Source: Marinomonas sp. MED121
GTDB lineage: Bacteria > Pseudomonadota > Gammaproteobacteria > Pseudomonadales > Marinomonadaceae
Length of the DNA: 64,000 nucleotides
Direction of reading: 5' to 3'
NCBI RefSeq assembly: GCF_000153025.1
Contig: NZ_CH672429.1
Location: 1,513,107 to 1,577,106, forward strand
Positions 18,796-27,449 of this stretch are shown here, one piece after another. The notes beneath the pieces were generated by a model. It made no database searches. It worked only from the letters and a program-made list of their open reading frames with translations, and was not told the origin of the DNA. The position numbers were made by a program, and so were the translations under genes. Position 1 is the first letter of the stretch. The number at the start of each line of letters is the position of its first letter.

Positions 18796-19893
18796 CTACT
18801 GACGCGCTGTTTTAATGTTAGTCCAAGCACGAGTTAATAAGCGATCGAACTTAACTGAGTGTGCTTTTTGGGTGAAAAGCTTCTCTTTAATGTCATCCGT
18901 TGGATAGATGGAAGGGTCGTTCTTTACCTCTTCTAATAAATAAGGCTCCACCTTATTATTAGGGACGGCATAAAAAGCATAGTTAGAGACACCAGCTGCA
19001 TTTTCTGGTTGCAGGATAAAATCAATAAACTTATGAGCGGCTTCTTTATGTGGTGCATCCGCTGGAATCGCCATCAAATCAAACCATACTAAGGAACCTT
19101 CCTTTGGGATGATATAGCTAATATTGATACCTTGACCTGCTTCAATCGCACGGCTTTGAGACTGCAGCACATCACCGTTATAACCCATGGAAACACAAAG
19201 CTCACCATTGGCTAGGTCAGAAATATATTGTGAAGAAGAGAATTTCGTAAAGCTTTCACGTGAGGCAGAAATTAGCTTAGTTGCTTTTTTAAGGTCAGAC
19301 TTTTTCTCAGAGTTAGGATCAAGACCGAGATAGTTAAGTGCAACCGACATCACTTCCGCTGGGGAGTCTAAAACACTGACACCACAGTCAGACAATTTTG
19401 CAGCTATCGCAGGATCAAAGACCAGATCCCAACTATTGACAGGCATATCACCCAAACGCGCCTTAACCATATCAACATTGTAACCAAGGCCAATGGTACC
19501 CCAAGTGTAAGGCACATTATGCTTGTTGCCAGCATCGTGCAAAGCCACTTTGCTTGCCATTTCAGCATCTAGATTACCAATATTTTGAAGTTGGCTACGA
19601 TCAATTTCAGCATAAACACCCGCTAATGCTTGGCGCTCCAAAAAAGATCCTGTCGGCATCACCACATCATACCCAGTTGAGCCCGACATCAACTTAGCTT
19701 CAAGCACTTCGTTAGAATCGTACACATCATAGTTAATTTTGATGCCGGTTTGAGTTTCAAATTTTTCTAGAATGGCAGGGTCAATATAATCAGACCAGTT
19801 ATAGATGTTAACAACAGCCTCTTCGGCAAGGGTAATTGGTGCGGCAAGGGTAAGCGCTAGAGCGGCTGCTAGGCCAAGTTTTTTGTGATGCAT
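18796..19893 (-). CDS. potF: Putrescine-type periplasmic binding protein (PotF family), copy 2
   Basis: A 365-residue periplasmic receptor of the PotFGHI importer. A 23-residue signal peptide ends ITLA; the mature part opens with YNWSDYI and VYDSNE exactly like copy 1, so the two are paralogues with possibly different polyamine preference. A longer frame begins at 20031, but the ATG at 19893 is chosen because it starts the signal peptide (MHHKKLG) and GGAG lies 8 bases upstream. It is followed by a terminator-like stem before potG. Confidence 0.94.
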   Translation of the reverse strand: MHHKKLGLAAALALTLAAPITLAEEAVVNIYNWSDYIDPAILEKFETQTGIKINYDVYDSNEVLEAKLMSGSTGYDVVMPTGSFLERQALAGVYAEIDRSQLQNIGNLDAEMASKVALHDAGNKHNVPYTWGTIGLGYNVDMVKARLGDMPVNSWDLVFDPAIAAKLSDCGVSVLDSPAEVMSVALNYLGLDPNSEKKSDLKKATKLISASRESFTKFSSSQYISDLANGELCVSMGYNGDVLQSQSRAIEAGQGINISYIIPKEGSLVWFDLMAIPADAPHKEAAHKFIDFILQPENAAGVSNYAFYAVPNNKVEPYLLEEVKNDPSIYPTDDIKEKLFTQKAHSVKFDRLLTRAWTNIKTARQ

Positions 19894-20110
19894 GTTAATT
19901 TCTCCAATTATTGTAGCCTTAGCTACACACTGTATTTGATGATTTAAAAGCAACAATGAGGCCAGAGCAGAAAACTTTCGCTTTCTTTTTTCTAGCTCAT
20001 CTAAACACCAATTATTTTTATTATTAGGCAAGAAGAGTATTCACTTACGCCTCTTCTTAGACACAATTTGTATCTTGTATTAAATTTACGCCAGCCCTTT
20101 TTATATCTAT

Positions 20111-20128
20111 ATACCCCTTTAAGGGTAT
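20111..20128 (-). terminator. Weak hairpin downstream of puuA
   Basis: ATACCC (20111-20116) and GGGTAT (20123-20128) with a short loop lie 60 bases after the puuA stop. The stem is short and the T run poor, so this is only a candidate terminator. Confidence 0.35.
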
Positions 20129-20188
20129 TTTGAAAAAACCTTTTAATTCAACGCCTTAATAAGTTAAAACTGTTTTTAAATGAAGATT

Positions 20189-21526
20189 TTATAAATACCC
20201 TAGGTAAGATTCATACTCAATATCTGAAATCTGTTCATGTAGTTTCCTCTGTTCCTGACGCTTAGCAGCAGTGAAAACACGGACAAACTCTTCACCCAAA
20301 TACTCTCTTAATACATCGCTTTTAAAGAAGCTCTCGGTGGCATCGTCCCATTTATTGGGCAAAACTAGGGCAGGGTTAACTTCGGTATAGGCATCACCTG
20401 TAATCGGCGAAGGTGGCATCAACTTATTCTCGATCCCATAAAGCGCTCCAGCAAGAATGGTCGCCAGCACAAGATAAGGGTTAGCATCCGCACCTGACAC
20501 CCTGTGTTCAATTCGACGGGCCACATTGGGACTATCAGGAATACGAATCGCCACGGTACGGTTTTCATATCCCCAGCTGGCACAGGTTGGTGCATGGGCA
20601 CCGACCATAAAGCGACGATATGAATTCATATGGGGCGCAAACGCAAGCATGCTATCTGCCATGGTATGCATCAACCCTGCAACAGCATGTTTAAGGACAT
20701 CCGTACCTTCTTCACCACCATTATCAAACACATTATCACCGGCTTCATTTAACAGGCTGAAATGCACATGAAAGCCATTACCACTCTTCTTGGCATAAGG
20801 TTTCGCCATAAAGGTAGCAAGATGGCCATGTTTACGTGCAAGACCTTTGACAAGACGCTTAAACATAATCGCCTGATCACCTGCTAGCATAGGGTTATCA
20901 ACATGCTCTAAGTTAATCTCAAACTGACCAGGGCCAAGTTCAGAAATAATGGTGTCAGCAGGCACACCTTGCTCTTCGCAAACTTTTCGTACTTCTGCAA
21001 AGAAAGCGGATAAACCATCCATTTCATCAATAGAATAACAGTCAGTTTCGATCAAACGACGACCGTGCCCCTCAACTAAAACCGGTGGCTGTGGGCGCTG
21101 GGTTTCTTCAGATTTTGCATCCATCAAATAGAATTCAAGCTCAGTCGCAACCACAGGGGTCAAACCCAGCGCTTTAAACTTATCAACCACACCTGCTAAT
21201 ACCTGTCTTGGATCAGCGCCAAAAGGCGTTCCGTCTGGATTAAACATGGTAGCCAGTATTTGTGCGCGCGGGGATTCTGCCCAAGAGACAGGGACAGGCT
21301 CATCGTGTACTGGCATACAAATACCATCACTATCACCGGTTTCAAATACCAAACCATTGTCCAGTACATCATCGCCCCAAAAATCAAAACCGATCACAGA
21401 ACGAGGTAATTTAACCCCCTCTTCCATCACTTTATTGATTGAGTTGGCAGGCATGCGCTTACCACGTAAGTTACCGTTTAAATCAGTAATAAACAGATCG
21501 AATTCTTTTTCGCTATGAACAGGCAT
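20189..21526 (-). CDS. puuA: Gamma-glutamylputrescine synthetase (glutamine synthetase family)
   Basis: A 445-residue enzyme expected to ligate glutamate to putrescine at ATP cost, the first step of the Puu pathway. Glutamine-synthetase-fold motifs are present: ISELGPGQFEINLEH near residues 194-208, KPYAKKSGNGFHVHFSL near 242-258 and the ATP/ammonia-site region NRTVAIRIPDSPNVARRIEHR near 322-342. Adjacency to potF supports polyamine rather than ammonia as the amine. A GTGATCAC palindrome lies 85 bases upstream of the ATG. PuuB and PuuC partners are not in the window. Confidence 0.9.
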   Translation of the reverse strand: MPVHSEKEFDLFITDLNGNLRGKRMPANSINKVMEEGVKLPRSVIGFDFWGDDVLDNGLVFETGDSDGICMPVHDEPVPVSWAESPRAQILATMFNPDGTPFGADPRQVLAGVVDKFKALGLTPVVATELEFYLMDAKSEETQRPQPPVLVEGHGRRLIETDCYSIDEMDGLSAFFAEVRKVCEEQGVPADTIISELGPGQFEINLEHVDNPMLAGDQAIMFKRLVKGLARKHGHLATFMAKPYAKKSGNGFHVHFSLLNEAGDNVFDNGGEEGTDVLKHAVAGLMHTMADSMLAFAPHMNSYRRFMVGAHAPTCASWGYENRTVAIRIPDSPNVARRIEHRVSGADANPYLVLATILAGALYGIENKLMPPSPITGDAYTEVNPALVLPNKWDDATESFFKSDVLREYLGEEFVRVFTAAKRQEQRKLHEQISDIEYESYLGYL

Positions 21527-21610
21527 TTTAGATTCTCTCTAATAATCTTTGTCGCAGCATGAGTGCGAAACTTTATGTCATTTTGTAATGTTATAATTCA
21601 CACTACTACT

Positions 21611-21624
21611 TTCGTGATCACAAA
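21611..21624. promoter_or_regulatory. Candidate GntR operator, site 1 (puuA/gntR divergent region)
   Basis: TTCGTGATCACAAA, core GTGATCAC at 21614-21621, lies between the divergent puuA and GntR genes. The same core recurs as a perfect 18-bp palindrome at 22602-22619, so this pair is a good candidate for autoregulated binding by the GntR protein. Confidence 0.65.
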
Positions 21625-21746
21625 TACACTCAGCAATGGCTTTTATGTAATATTGGTCATCTTCTGTTATTTTTTCAAAATAAAGATTCAACCAATAAGA
21701 TGATCGCTTTAGAATATGATGAAATTTAGCCAGAAATATAAAAACT

Positions 21747-22466
21747 ATGGATAAGAAATCACCGATAAAATTTACCTTAACTGAACGAGATGAAAGTGTA
21801 ACTATCTCTAAATGGGTATATGAAACATTACGCCATGCCGTCATGAATGGGCAGATCTTACCGGGACGAGCACTTACCATAAGAGAGTTAGCAGGTATAT
21901 TAGGGGTTAGCCCTATGCCGGTACGTGAAGCACTACGCCAGCTTGCAACAGAAAATGCATTAGAGATAAAAGATAATCGTCGGGTCATGGTGCCTAATAT
22001 GACAGCGATGAAATTCACTGAGCTTTGCGAAGCCAGAATGGCACTTGAATCCCATGCGGCTTCTCGCGCCTTACCCTATATAGACAGCCCTAAATTAAAG
22101 ACGTTGAGAGAGTTAGACCGACTCATTGATGCGGCCCAAGAAGAAGGCGACTTAGAAAGGATCAACCTCTTAAACCAAGACTTCCACCGTGCGCTTTACA
22201 CTGCTAACCCCCATCAAATCAGCATGCCACTCATTGAAAGTCTTTGGTTACAGCTTGGCCCATTTTTGAGTTTAGCTAGCCGTCACCTTAAAGAGCACTA
22301 TGTGATAGACCGTCATGACGAAGCCATGAAAGCCATAGAGAACAAAGATGCCCTTGCATTACAGCTCGCCATCAATGCCGATATTCGCGAAGGCATAGCC
22401 TTTGTTTCTACCCCAGAAAGGCTGCACCACTTTATCGAAGAATGCGCCTATGCAGGCCGTAATTAA
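21747..22466 (+). CDS. GntR family regulator (FadR/FCD subfamily) of polyamine genes
   Basis: A 239-residue repressor-type protein. The N-terminal winged helix is marked by LTIRELAGILGVSPMPVREAL near residues 42-62. The C-terminal all-helical FCD domain carries the metal/ligand-coordinating residues in NQDFHRALY (near 148-156), RHDEAMKAIENKD and the closing HHFIEE. It lies divergent from puuA and upstream of the aminotransferase, and GTGATCAC palindromes flank both. The likely effector is a polyamine-derived metabolite; this is inference. Confidence 0.9.
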   Translation: MDKKSPIKFTLTERDESVTISKWVYETLRHAVMNGQILPGRALTIRELAGILGVSPMPVREALRQLATENALEIKDNRRVMVPNMTAMKFTELCEARMALESHAASRALPYIDSPKLKTLRELDRLIDAAQEEGDLERINLLNQDFHRALYTANPHQISMPLIESLWLQLGPFLSLASRHLKEHYVIDRHDEAMKAIENKDALALQLAINADIREGIAFVSTPERLHHFIEECAYAGRN

Positions 22467-22601
22467 TCACTCTTTTACGGCTTTATTTCTCTTCTAAAAT
22501 CAATTTTAAACCCTTTTTTTATTCCCCTTTCTCTCTCGTTAGCCAATAGTTGAAATACAAGAGACGCATTCAGTTTTTCAATATTTTTGTTTGACTTTTA
22601 A

Positions 22602-22619
22602 ATTTTGTGATCACAAAAT
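22602..22619. promoter_or_regulatory. Candidate GntR operator, site 2 (aminotransferase promoter)
   Basis: ATTTTGTGATCACAAAAT is a perfect 18-bp palindrome about 95 bases before the aminotransferase start. It shares its core with the puuA site. It is not a CRP site because the six-base spacer between TGTGA and TCACA is missing. Confidence 0.7.
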
Positions 22620-22712
22620 GAAGCCATATTAGATTAAATATCCATCAAATTTCATCCAATAACAGAATAAAACAGCGACAACCTTTGCGTGGCTTTGCCC
22701 GAGGAGTAAGTG

Positions 22713-24101
22713 ATGCTAGACCAGAACAACACAGTGACTTTTAGCAGACAAGATGTGCAGGAAATGGATGCCACACACCATCTTCACCCCTTTACCAATA
22801 GCCAAGCACTCAATGACAAAGGCGCTCGTGTTATCGATAAAGCCCAAGGCATTTATGTGTGGGATCAAGATGGCAATAAGATGCTAGATGGCATGGCTGG
22901 GCTTTGGTGCGTCAATATGGGTTATGGTCGCCAAGAGTTAGTGGATGCTGCCACTAAACAAATGCAGCAACTGCCTTTTTACAATACTTTCTTCCAAACG
23001 ACCCACTTACCTGTTGCGAAACTGGCGAAAGAAATTGCCAGCATTACACCTGAAGGCTTGGATCACATCTTTTTTGCCAACTCTGGTTCAGAAGCGATCG
23101 ATACCATTTTACGCCTAGTAAGACACCATTGGGTGCTAAAAGAGCAACCAGAAAAAAGCATTATCATCAGCCGTGAAAATGCCTATCACGGCAGTACACT
23201 CGCTGGCACGAGTTTAGGCGGCATGAGTGGCATGCATAAACAAGGTGCGCCTTTAGTACCTGATATCGAACGTATTTGCCAACCTTACTGGTATGGCGAA
23301 GCGGGCGATATGGCACCTGATGAGTTTGGCCTTGTCTGTGCTCAAGCACTAGAAGAAAAGATTCTTACCCTTGGTGCCCATCGTGTTGCCGCCTTTATTG
23401 CTGAGCCTATTCAAGGGGCTGGCGGTGTCATAGTACCACCAGCAAGTTACTGGCCTGAGATTCAAAGAATTTGCCAAAAGTACGATATTTTATTGGCAGT
23501 CGATGAAGTTATCTGTGGTTTTGGCCGCACTGGCGGTTGGTTTGGTAGCGATACCTTTAATATCAAACCAGACATTATCTCCATGGCAAAAGGCCTGTCT
23601 TCTGGCTATCTGCCGATTGCGGCTGTGGCAGTAGGAAAGCGCATCAGCCAAACACTGCTCGCCCATGATGATGACTTTAACCATGGTTATACTTATTCCG
23701 GCCACCCTGTCGCTGCGGCTGTGGCACTCGAAAACATCCGTCTGATGAAGCAAGAAAACATAGTGCAATATGTGAAAGATGACATAGGCCCTTACTTTCA
23801 AAAACAACTTAGAAGCGTGTTAGAAAATCACCCACTTGTTGGCCATATTGAAGGGGTTGGACTCGTTGCAGGTATTGCCCTAGTAAAAAATAAAGACAGT
23901 AAAACCTTCTTTGGCGATGAACTGGATGTAGGCTTAATTTGCCGTGATCACTGCTTTGAAAATGGCTTAATTATGCGTGCTGTGGATAGCCGAATGGTAC
24001 TGTCACCACCCCTTGTCATTAGCCATGAAGAAGTCGACGAGTTATGCGAAAAAGCCCGCCACTGCTTTAATCTCACCTTGGCCGATGTCAGAGATAAATA
24101 A
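22713..24101 (+). CDS. Class III PLP aminotransferase (putrescine/polyamine-pyruvate type)
   Basis: A 462-residue cytosolic enzyme likely moving the amino group of putrescine or a related diamine to pyruvate (SpuC-like). The PLP lysine is Lys293 in SMAKGLSSGYLPIAA; DEVICGFGRTGGWFGS just before it is the cofactor aspartate region, and FFANSGSEAIDT near residues 111-122 binds phosphate. GAGGAG lies 6 bases before the ATG at 22713; a GTG three bases earlier is less well spaced. The perfect operator-like palindrome upstream ties it to the GntR regulator. The substrate is inferred from context only. Confidence 0.9.
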   Translation: MLDQNNTVTFSRQDVQEMDATHHLHPFTNSQALNDKGARVIDKAQGIYVWDQDGNKMLDGMAGLWCVNMGYGRQELVDAATKQMQQLPFYNTFFQTTHLPVAKLAKEIASITPEGLDHIFFANSGSEAIDTILRLVRHHWVLKEQPEKSIIISRENAYHGSTLAGTSLGGMSGMHKQGAPLVPDIERICQPYWYGEAGDMAPDEFGLVCAQALEEKILTLGAHRVAAFIAEPIQGAGGVIVPPASYWPEIQRICQKYDILLAVDEVICGFGRTGGWFGSDTFNIKPDIISMAKGLSSGYLPIAAVAVGKRISQTLLAHDDDFNHGYTYSGHPVAAAVALENIRLMKQENIVQYVKDDIGPYFQKQLRSVLENHPLVGHIEGVGLVAGIALVKNKDSKTFFGDELDVGLICRDHCFENGLIMRAVDSRMVLSPPLVISHEEVDELCEKARHCFNLTLADVRDK

Positions 24102-24110
24102 ACTCAAACA

Positions 24111-24131
24111 AGAATTACAGGGCGTAATTCT
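24111..24131 (+). other. Small hairpin after the aminotransferase gene
   Basis: AGAATTAC-AGGGC-GTAATTCT is a perfect 8-bp stem 10 bases after the stop. No T run follows; it may slow readthrough into the LuxR-type gene or protect the 3' end. Confidence 0.45.
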
Positions 24132-24197
24132 AATGAAAGTCGTTATAGTAAAAGGAGGACTAGACGGCTCATGCATTAATAAAATGAGAAAACTGCC

Positions 24198-25001
24198 ATG
24201 CAAAATAGATACGCTCAAGACAATGATTCACTTCATAAGGATCTTGCCACACTCATTGACCATATCCGCCTGCGCAGTTTTCCTAAAGCCCTAGCCGACT
24301 TTTTAGAGACCCAATGCCACTTTAACAGCGCCCTCATGGTGACCTATAAAAAGTCTTTTAAACCCATTATGCTCTTCCCTACTGACCCAGCTCAGCAAAG
24401 CCCAACCCTGCACCAATATATTAATAAAGCCTTTATCTTGGACCCGCTTTTCAACAAGATACAAAGTGGCGCAAATGAAGGTGTGAGTCGATTGGCCGAA
24501 ATCGCCCCAGACTCCTTTGATCAAACAGAGTATTACCAAACCTGTTATAAGAATTTTGACCTAGTGGATGAGGTCAACCTCATCATACATCTGGACGAGA
24601 AAGTCACCTTTGCTATCTCCCTAAATCGCAAGACCAGCCTTGGCACAATCACACGTAATGAGATGCACCATCTACAAGATATCTTCCCTGTTATTGCCTC
24701 CCTAGTGAGACAATTCTGGTTATCTCAATCCCATGAATATGTGCAGTACGAAAAGTCCGACAGCGTTATGAAACAGGCCCTTAGCAGCTTTGGCCGAGGC
24801 ATACTCACAAAACGCGAGCAAGAGATCTCAGGCCTTATATTACAAGGCCATTCATCGAAAGTGATCGCTAACCAACTAAATATTAGTTTAGGCACGGTTA
24901 AGGTACATAGGAAGAATATACATACTCGACTCGATACCTCGACGCAGTCGGAGATCTTTACCCTCTTCCTAGCACACTTGAACGAGCTCGACTCTCATTG
25001 A
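24198..25001 (+). CDS. LuxR-type helix-turn-helix regulator
   Basis: A 267-residue protein. The C-terminal HTH (residues about 205-262) has the LuxR/FixJ signature LTKREQEISGLILQGHSSK, ANQLNISLGTVKVHRKNI. The N-terminal 190 residues do not show the acyl-homoserine-lactone pocket motif or a response-regulator aspartate that I can recognise, so this is an orphan regulator with an unknown sensor domain. It follows the aminotransferase after 96 bases on the same strand and could regulate or be co-expressed with the polyamine genes. Confidence 0.85.
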   Translation: MQNRYAQDNDSLHKDLATLIDHIRLRSFPKALADFLETQCHFNSALMVTYKKSFKPIMLFPTDPAQQSPTLHQYINKAFILDPLFNKIQSGANEGVSRLAEIAPDSFDQTEYYQTCYKNFDLVDEVNLIIHLDEKVTFAISLNRKTSLGTITRNEMHHLQDIFPVIASLVRQFWLSQSHEYVQYEKSDSVMKQALSSFGRGILTKREQEISGLILQGHSSKVIANQLNISLGTVKVHRKNIHTRLDTSTQSEIFTLFLAHLNELDSH

Positions 25002-25446
25002 TTTGGATTAAAACGTCTGATCATCGATCATGCTGCGTTAAACTTTTCCTCAAAATGCTCACCTTGGAGGATAAAACGCCTGATCATTGGCCATACTTCG
25101 TTAAGCTGCTTCTCAAAATGCTCACTTATAACTATAAGCTCACATTTTTCGTCACAGCTTGCCTTGTCTGACCTTCGCTCAGATTGTTTTTAAAACCACC
25201 GTGGAAAAGAACAAAGAATACCTTCTCAAAAATCATTCATAAGAAATAACAAGCTTTTCAGCCCTTTCAATACAACTAGTGTGATTCCACCAAAAAGCGT
25301 CGTAAGCGTAGATGAGGCAAGGTTTGATGAAAAGAAACGGCAACAAAAAAGCGGACTTGGCTAAAAAAAAGTGCGAGATAAGTGAGCATTTTGAGTTGGC
25401 TTTTAACAATATACTTTTCTTACAGAGAACCGAACTCAACAGCTTT
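25002..25446. repeat. Repeat-rich intergenic element
   Basis: A 445-base non-coding gap. A stretch beginning AAAACG(T/C)CTGATCAT at 25010 recurs imperfectly at 25073 (period 63), each copy ending CTCAAAATGCTCAC. The same 14-mer appears inverted near 25380-25394. AGCTTTTCAGCC occurs at about 25251 and 25440. Broken frames such as VDEARFDEKKRQQKS suggest a decayed dispersed element rather than a promoter. Confidence 0.6.
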
Positions 25447-26343
25447 TCAGCCAAACATACGCACCTCAAGCAGATAGTCTATTAAAACTCTAGTTCTTGC
25501 TGGTACCTGTTTGCGGGACGGATAAACTAAGGTAAAAACAGCACTAAAAGCACTCACACCTAATCCAATCGGCACAAGCAGCCCCGCCTTACATTCATCC
25601 TTCACTGTCACAGGTAACAAGGTGCTAATACCATGACCGGCTAAGGTCAAACTTTGGGCAACTAAAGGCGAGTTAGTTAGTTGATAGTATGCCGGATTGA
25701 TATGAACAGGCTTGCCTTGATAAATCAGGCTTTGCTCGCCGTTTTGGCTCATTTGACTTATCACCACCCACTTATGTTGGGCAAGTTCACCTAAGGTTTT
25801 AGGCCTGCCATGTTCTTTCAGATAAGCAGGGCTTGCATATAAGGCGGAGCGCTCTTCATACATGACACGGCCAATCAAGGAGTCGTCATTAGGCAGGCCG
25901 ATTCGGATCGCAATGTCGATTTGCTCAGCAATCAAATCCAGCTTCTGATCCGAAATAATCAGGTCCACTTGTACTTTAGGATAGCGTCGCTGAAATTCAT
26001 TCAACACAGGGATCAAATGCTTAATCGCAATATCATGGGTAGTACTAATCGCCACGCGGCCGCTTGGCTCCGCGGGGGAGGCGACAGCTTCTATCTCATG
26101 GATAAGCTCAGGCAAGATTTTCGCCTTGGCATACACCTTTTCCCCTTCTGAGGTTAAAGCCAGTTGGCGTGTTGACCTATGTAATAAGCGCATACCAGCA
26201 GCGGCTTCTAACTGAGCAACTTGTTCGCTCACTCTAGATCGACTGGAGTTAAGCTTACGAGCGGCTGCAGCAAAGCTGCCTGCTTCTACGACTGTGACAA
26301 AGATCGCCATATGCTTAAGATGTGAAAAATCAATTGTACTCAA
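25447..26343 (-). CDS. LysR family regulator, divergent from qorB-like gene
   Basis: A 298-residue regulator. The N-terminal winged helix includes VEAGSFAAAARKLNSSRSRVSEQVAQLE (about residues 19-46 in parts), followed by LLHRSTRQLALTSEGE, and a LysR substrate-binding domain with AISTTHDIAIKHLIPVL. The frame starts with TTG at 26343 with a GGAG 10 bases upstream; an in-frame ATG at residue 12 would cut into the HTH. It is divergent from an NmrA/QorB-like reductase, the usual arrangement for a regulator and its target. Confidence 0.88.
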   Translation of the reverse strand: MSTIDFSHLKHMAIFVTVVEAGSFAAAARKLNSSRSRVSEQVAQLEAAAGMRLLHRSTRQLALTSEGEKVYAKAKILPELIHEIEAVASPAEPSGRVAISTTHDIAIKHLIPVLNEFQRRYPKVQVDLIISDQKLDLIAEQIDIAIRIGLPNDDSLIGRVMYEERSALYASPAYLKEHGRPKTLGELAQHKWVVISQMSQNGEQSLIYQGKPVHINPAYYQLTNSPLVAQSLTLAGHGISTLLPVTVKDECKAGLLVPIGLGVSAFSAVFTLVYPSRKQVPARTRVLIDYLLEVRMFG

Positions 26344-26420
26344 AACCCGAACACTCCATTAAGTTTTAGCTATCTATTCGATACAAAGATTATTCCCCAT
26401 ACTTTGCTTCATTACTAGGG

Positions 26421-26439
26421 CAGAGCAAATTCTGCTCTG
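26421..26439. promoter_or_regulatory. Inverted repeat in the LysR/qorB divergent region
   Basis: CAGAGCA-AATTC-TGCTCTG is a perfect 7-bp inverted repeat between the two divergent genes. It could be the LysR operator; no promoter boxes are decisive. Confidence 0.4.
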
Positions 26440-26499
26440 TCTAAAACAACTTACCAAAACGATTTATTCAAACTCTTTATTAGATAGGCGGAGAAAATT

Positions 26500-27351
26500 A
26501 TGATTGCTGTAACAGGTGCAAACGGACAACTAGGCCAGTTGGTCATTACTGAACTACTTAAGCGTATTTCTGCGGATCAAGTGATTGCATTAGTGCGAAG
26601 CCCAGAAAAAGCAGAGGCACTCAAAGCACAAGGGGTTCAGGTACGTAAAGCGGATTATAACCAAGCTGCTACGCTAGCAACTGCGTTACAAGGCGTAGAC
26701 AAGCTATTATTGATTTCTGGTAGTGAAATAGGCCAAAGAGCGCCGCAACACCAAGCGGTTATTGATGCCGCGAAAGAAGCGCAAGTGAGCTTTCTTGCTT
26801 ACACCAGCCTGCTAAAAGCCGACACATCAAAAATGATTTTAGCCCAAGAACACAGGGTCACAGAGCAAGCAATTAAAGACTCAGGTATCCCTGCGACTGT
26901 CTTGCGTAATGGCTGGTACAACGAGAACTACACAGGCAACCTTGCGGCGGTACTAGAACACAAAGCCGTTGTGGGTGCCGGTGGTGAAGGGAAAATAGCC
27001 CCTGCTGCTCGCCTTGATTATGCCGAAGCCGCTGCCGTTGTACTCACCGACTCTCAGGCTCATATTGGCAAAGTATATGAACTAGCAGGTGATCAAGCCT
27101 TTACCCAAGCAGACTACGCCGCTGAGATAGCTAAGCAGACAGGCCAAGCCATTGTTTATCAAGGTTTAAGCGAAGCGGACTATACCGCTATGTTAGTAGA
27201 AATTGGGTTACCTGAAGGCTTTGCAGCGGTATTGGCAGACTCTGATGCGCTAATGCTAGAAGGTGCTTTGTTCGACGATAGCCACACTCTAAGCCAGCTA
27301 ATTGGCCGTCCAACCACCATGATTCAGGAGTCGATTAAAGCCGCTCTTTAA
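26500..27351 (+). CDS. qorB: NAD(P)-dependent NmrA/QorB-like oxidoreductase
   Basis: A 283-residue atypical short-chain dehydrogenase. It opens with the Rossmann motif VTGANGQLGQLVI (residues 4-16) and continues with VIALVRSPEKAEALKAQGV, where Arg indicates NADPH preference, as in E. coli QorB (quinone oxidoreductase 2). RNGWYNENYTG near residues 136-146 matches the QorB substrate region. A GGCGGAGAAAAT ribosome site precedes the ATG. Divergent LysR regulator upstream suggests induction by quinones or electrophiles. Confidence 0.85.
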   Translation: MIAVTGANGQLGQLVITELLKRISADQVIALVRSPEKAEALKAQGVQVRKADYNQAATLATALQGVDKLLLISGSEIGQRAPQHQAVIDAAKEAQVSFLAYTSLLKADTSKMILAQEHRVTEQAIKDSGIPATVLRNGWYNENYTGNLAAVLEHKAVVGAGGEGKIAPAARLDYAEAAAVVLTDSQAHIGKVYELAGDQAFTQADYAAEIAKQTGQAIVYQGLSEADYTAMLVEIGLPEGFAAVLADSDALMLEGALFDDSHTLSQLIGRPTTMIQESIKAAL

Positions 27352-27379
27352 AGGCTTTTAAGCGCTTTATCCTAAAAAA

Positions 27380-27411
27380 ACGCCACGCTTTTGGGTAAAA
27401 AAGCGTGGCGT
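27380..27411 (-). terminator. Terminator of the TRAP/dipeptidase operon
   Basis: ACGCCACGCTTTT (27380-27392) and AAAAGCGTGGCGT (27399-27411) make a 13-bp stem. On the minus strand a T run follows, so it ends the operon that finishes at 27450. Confidence 0.9.
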
Positions 27412-27449
27412 AAACCTAACGGAAATTCATTAGGATGCTTAACCTAAAT

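Noticed and set aside
22602..22619. Possible CRP site
   Set aside because: TGTGA and TCACA are fused without the six-base spacer required by CRP; it fits a GntR operator better.
24150..24179. AAAGGAGG followed by ATGCATTAA before the LuxR-type gene
   Set aside because: The Shine-Dalgarno-like sequence leads only to a two-codon frame; it could be a start-stop leader but nothing supports function.
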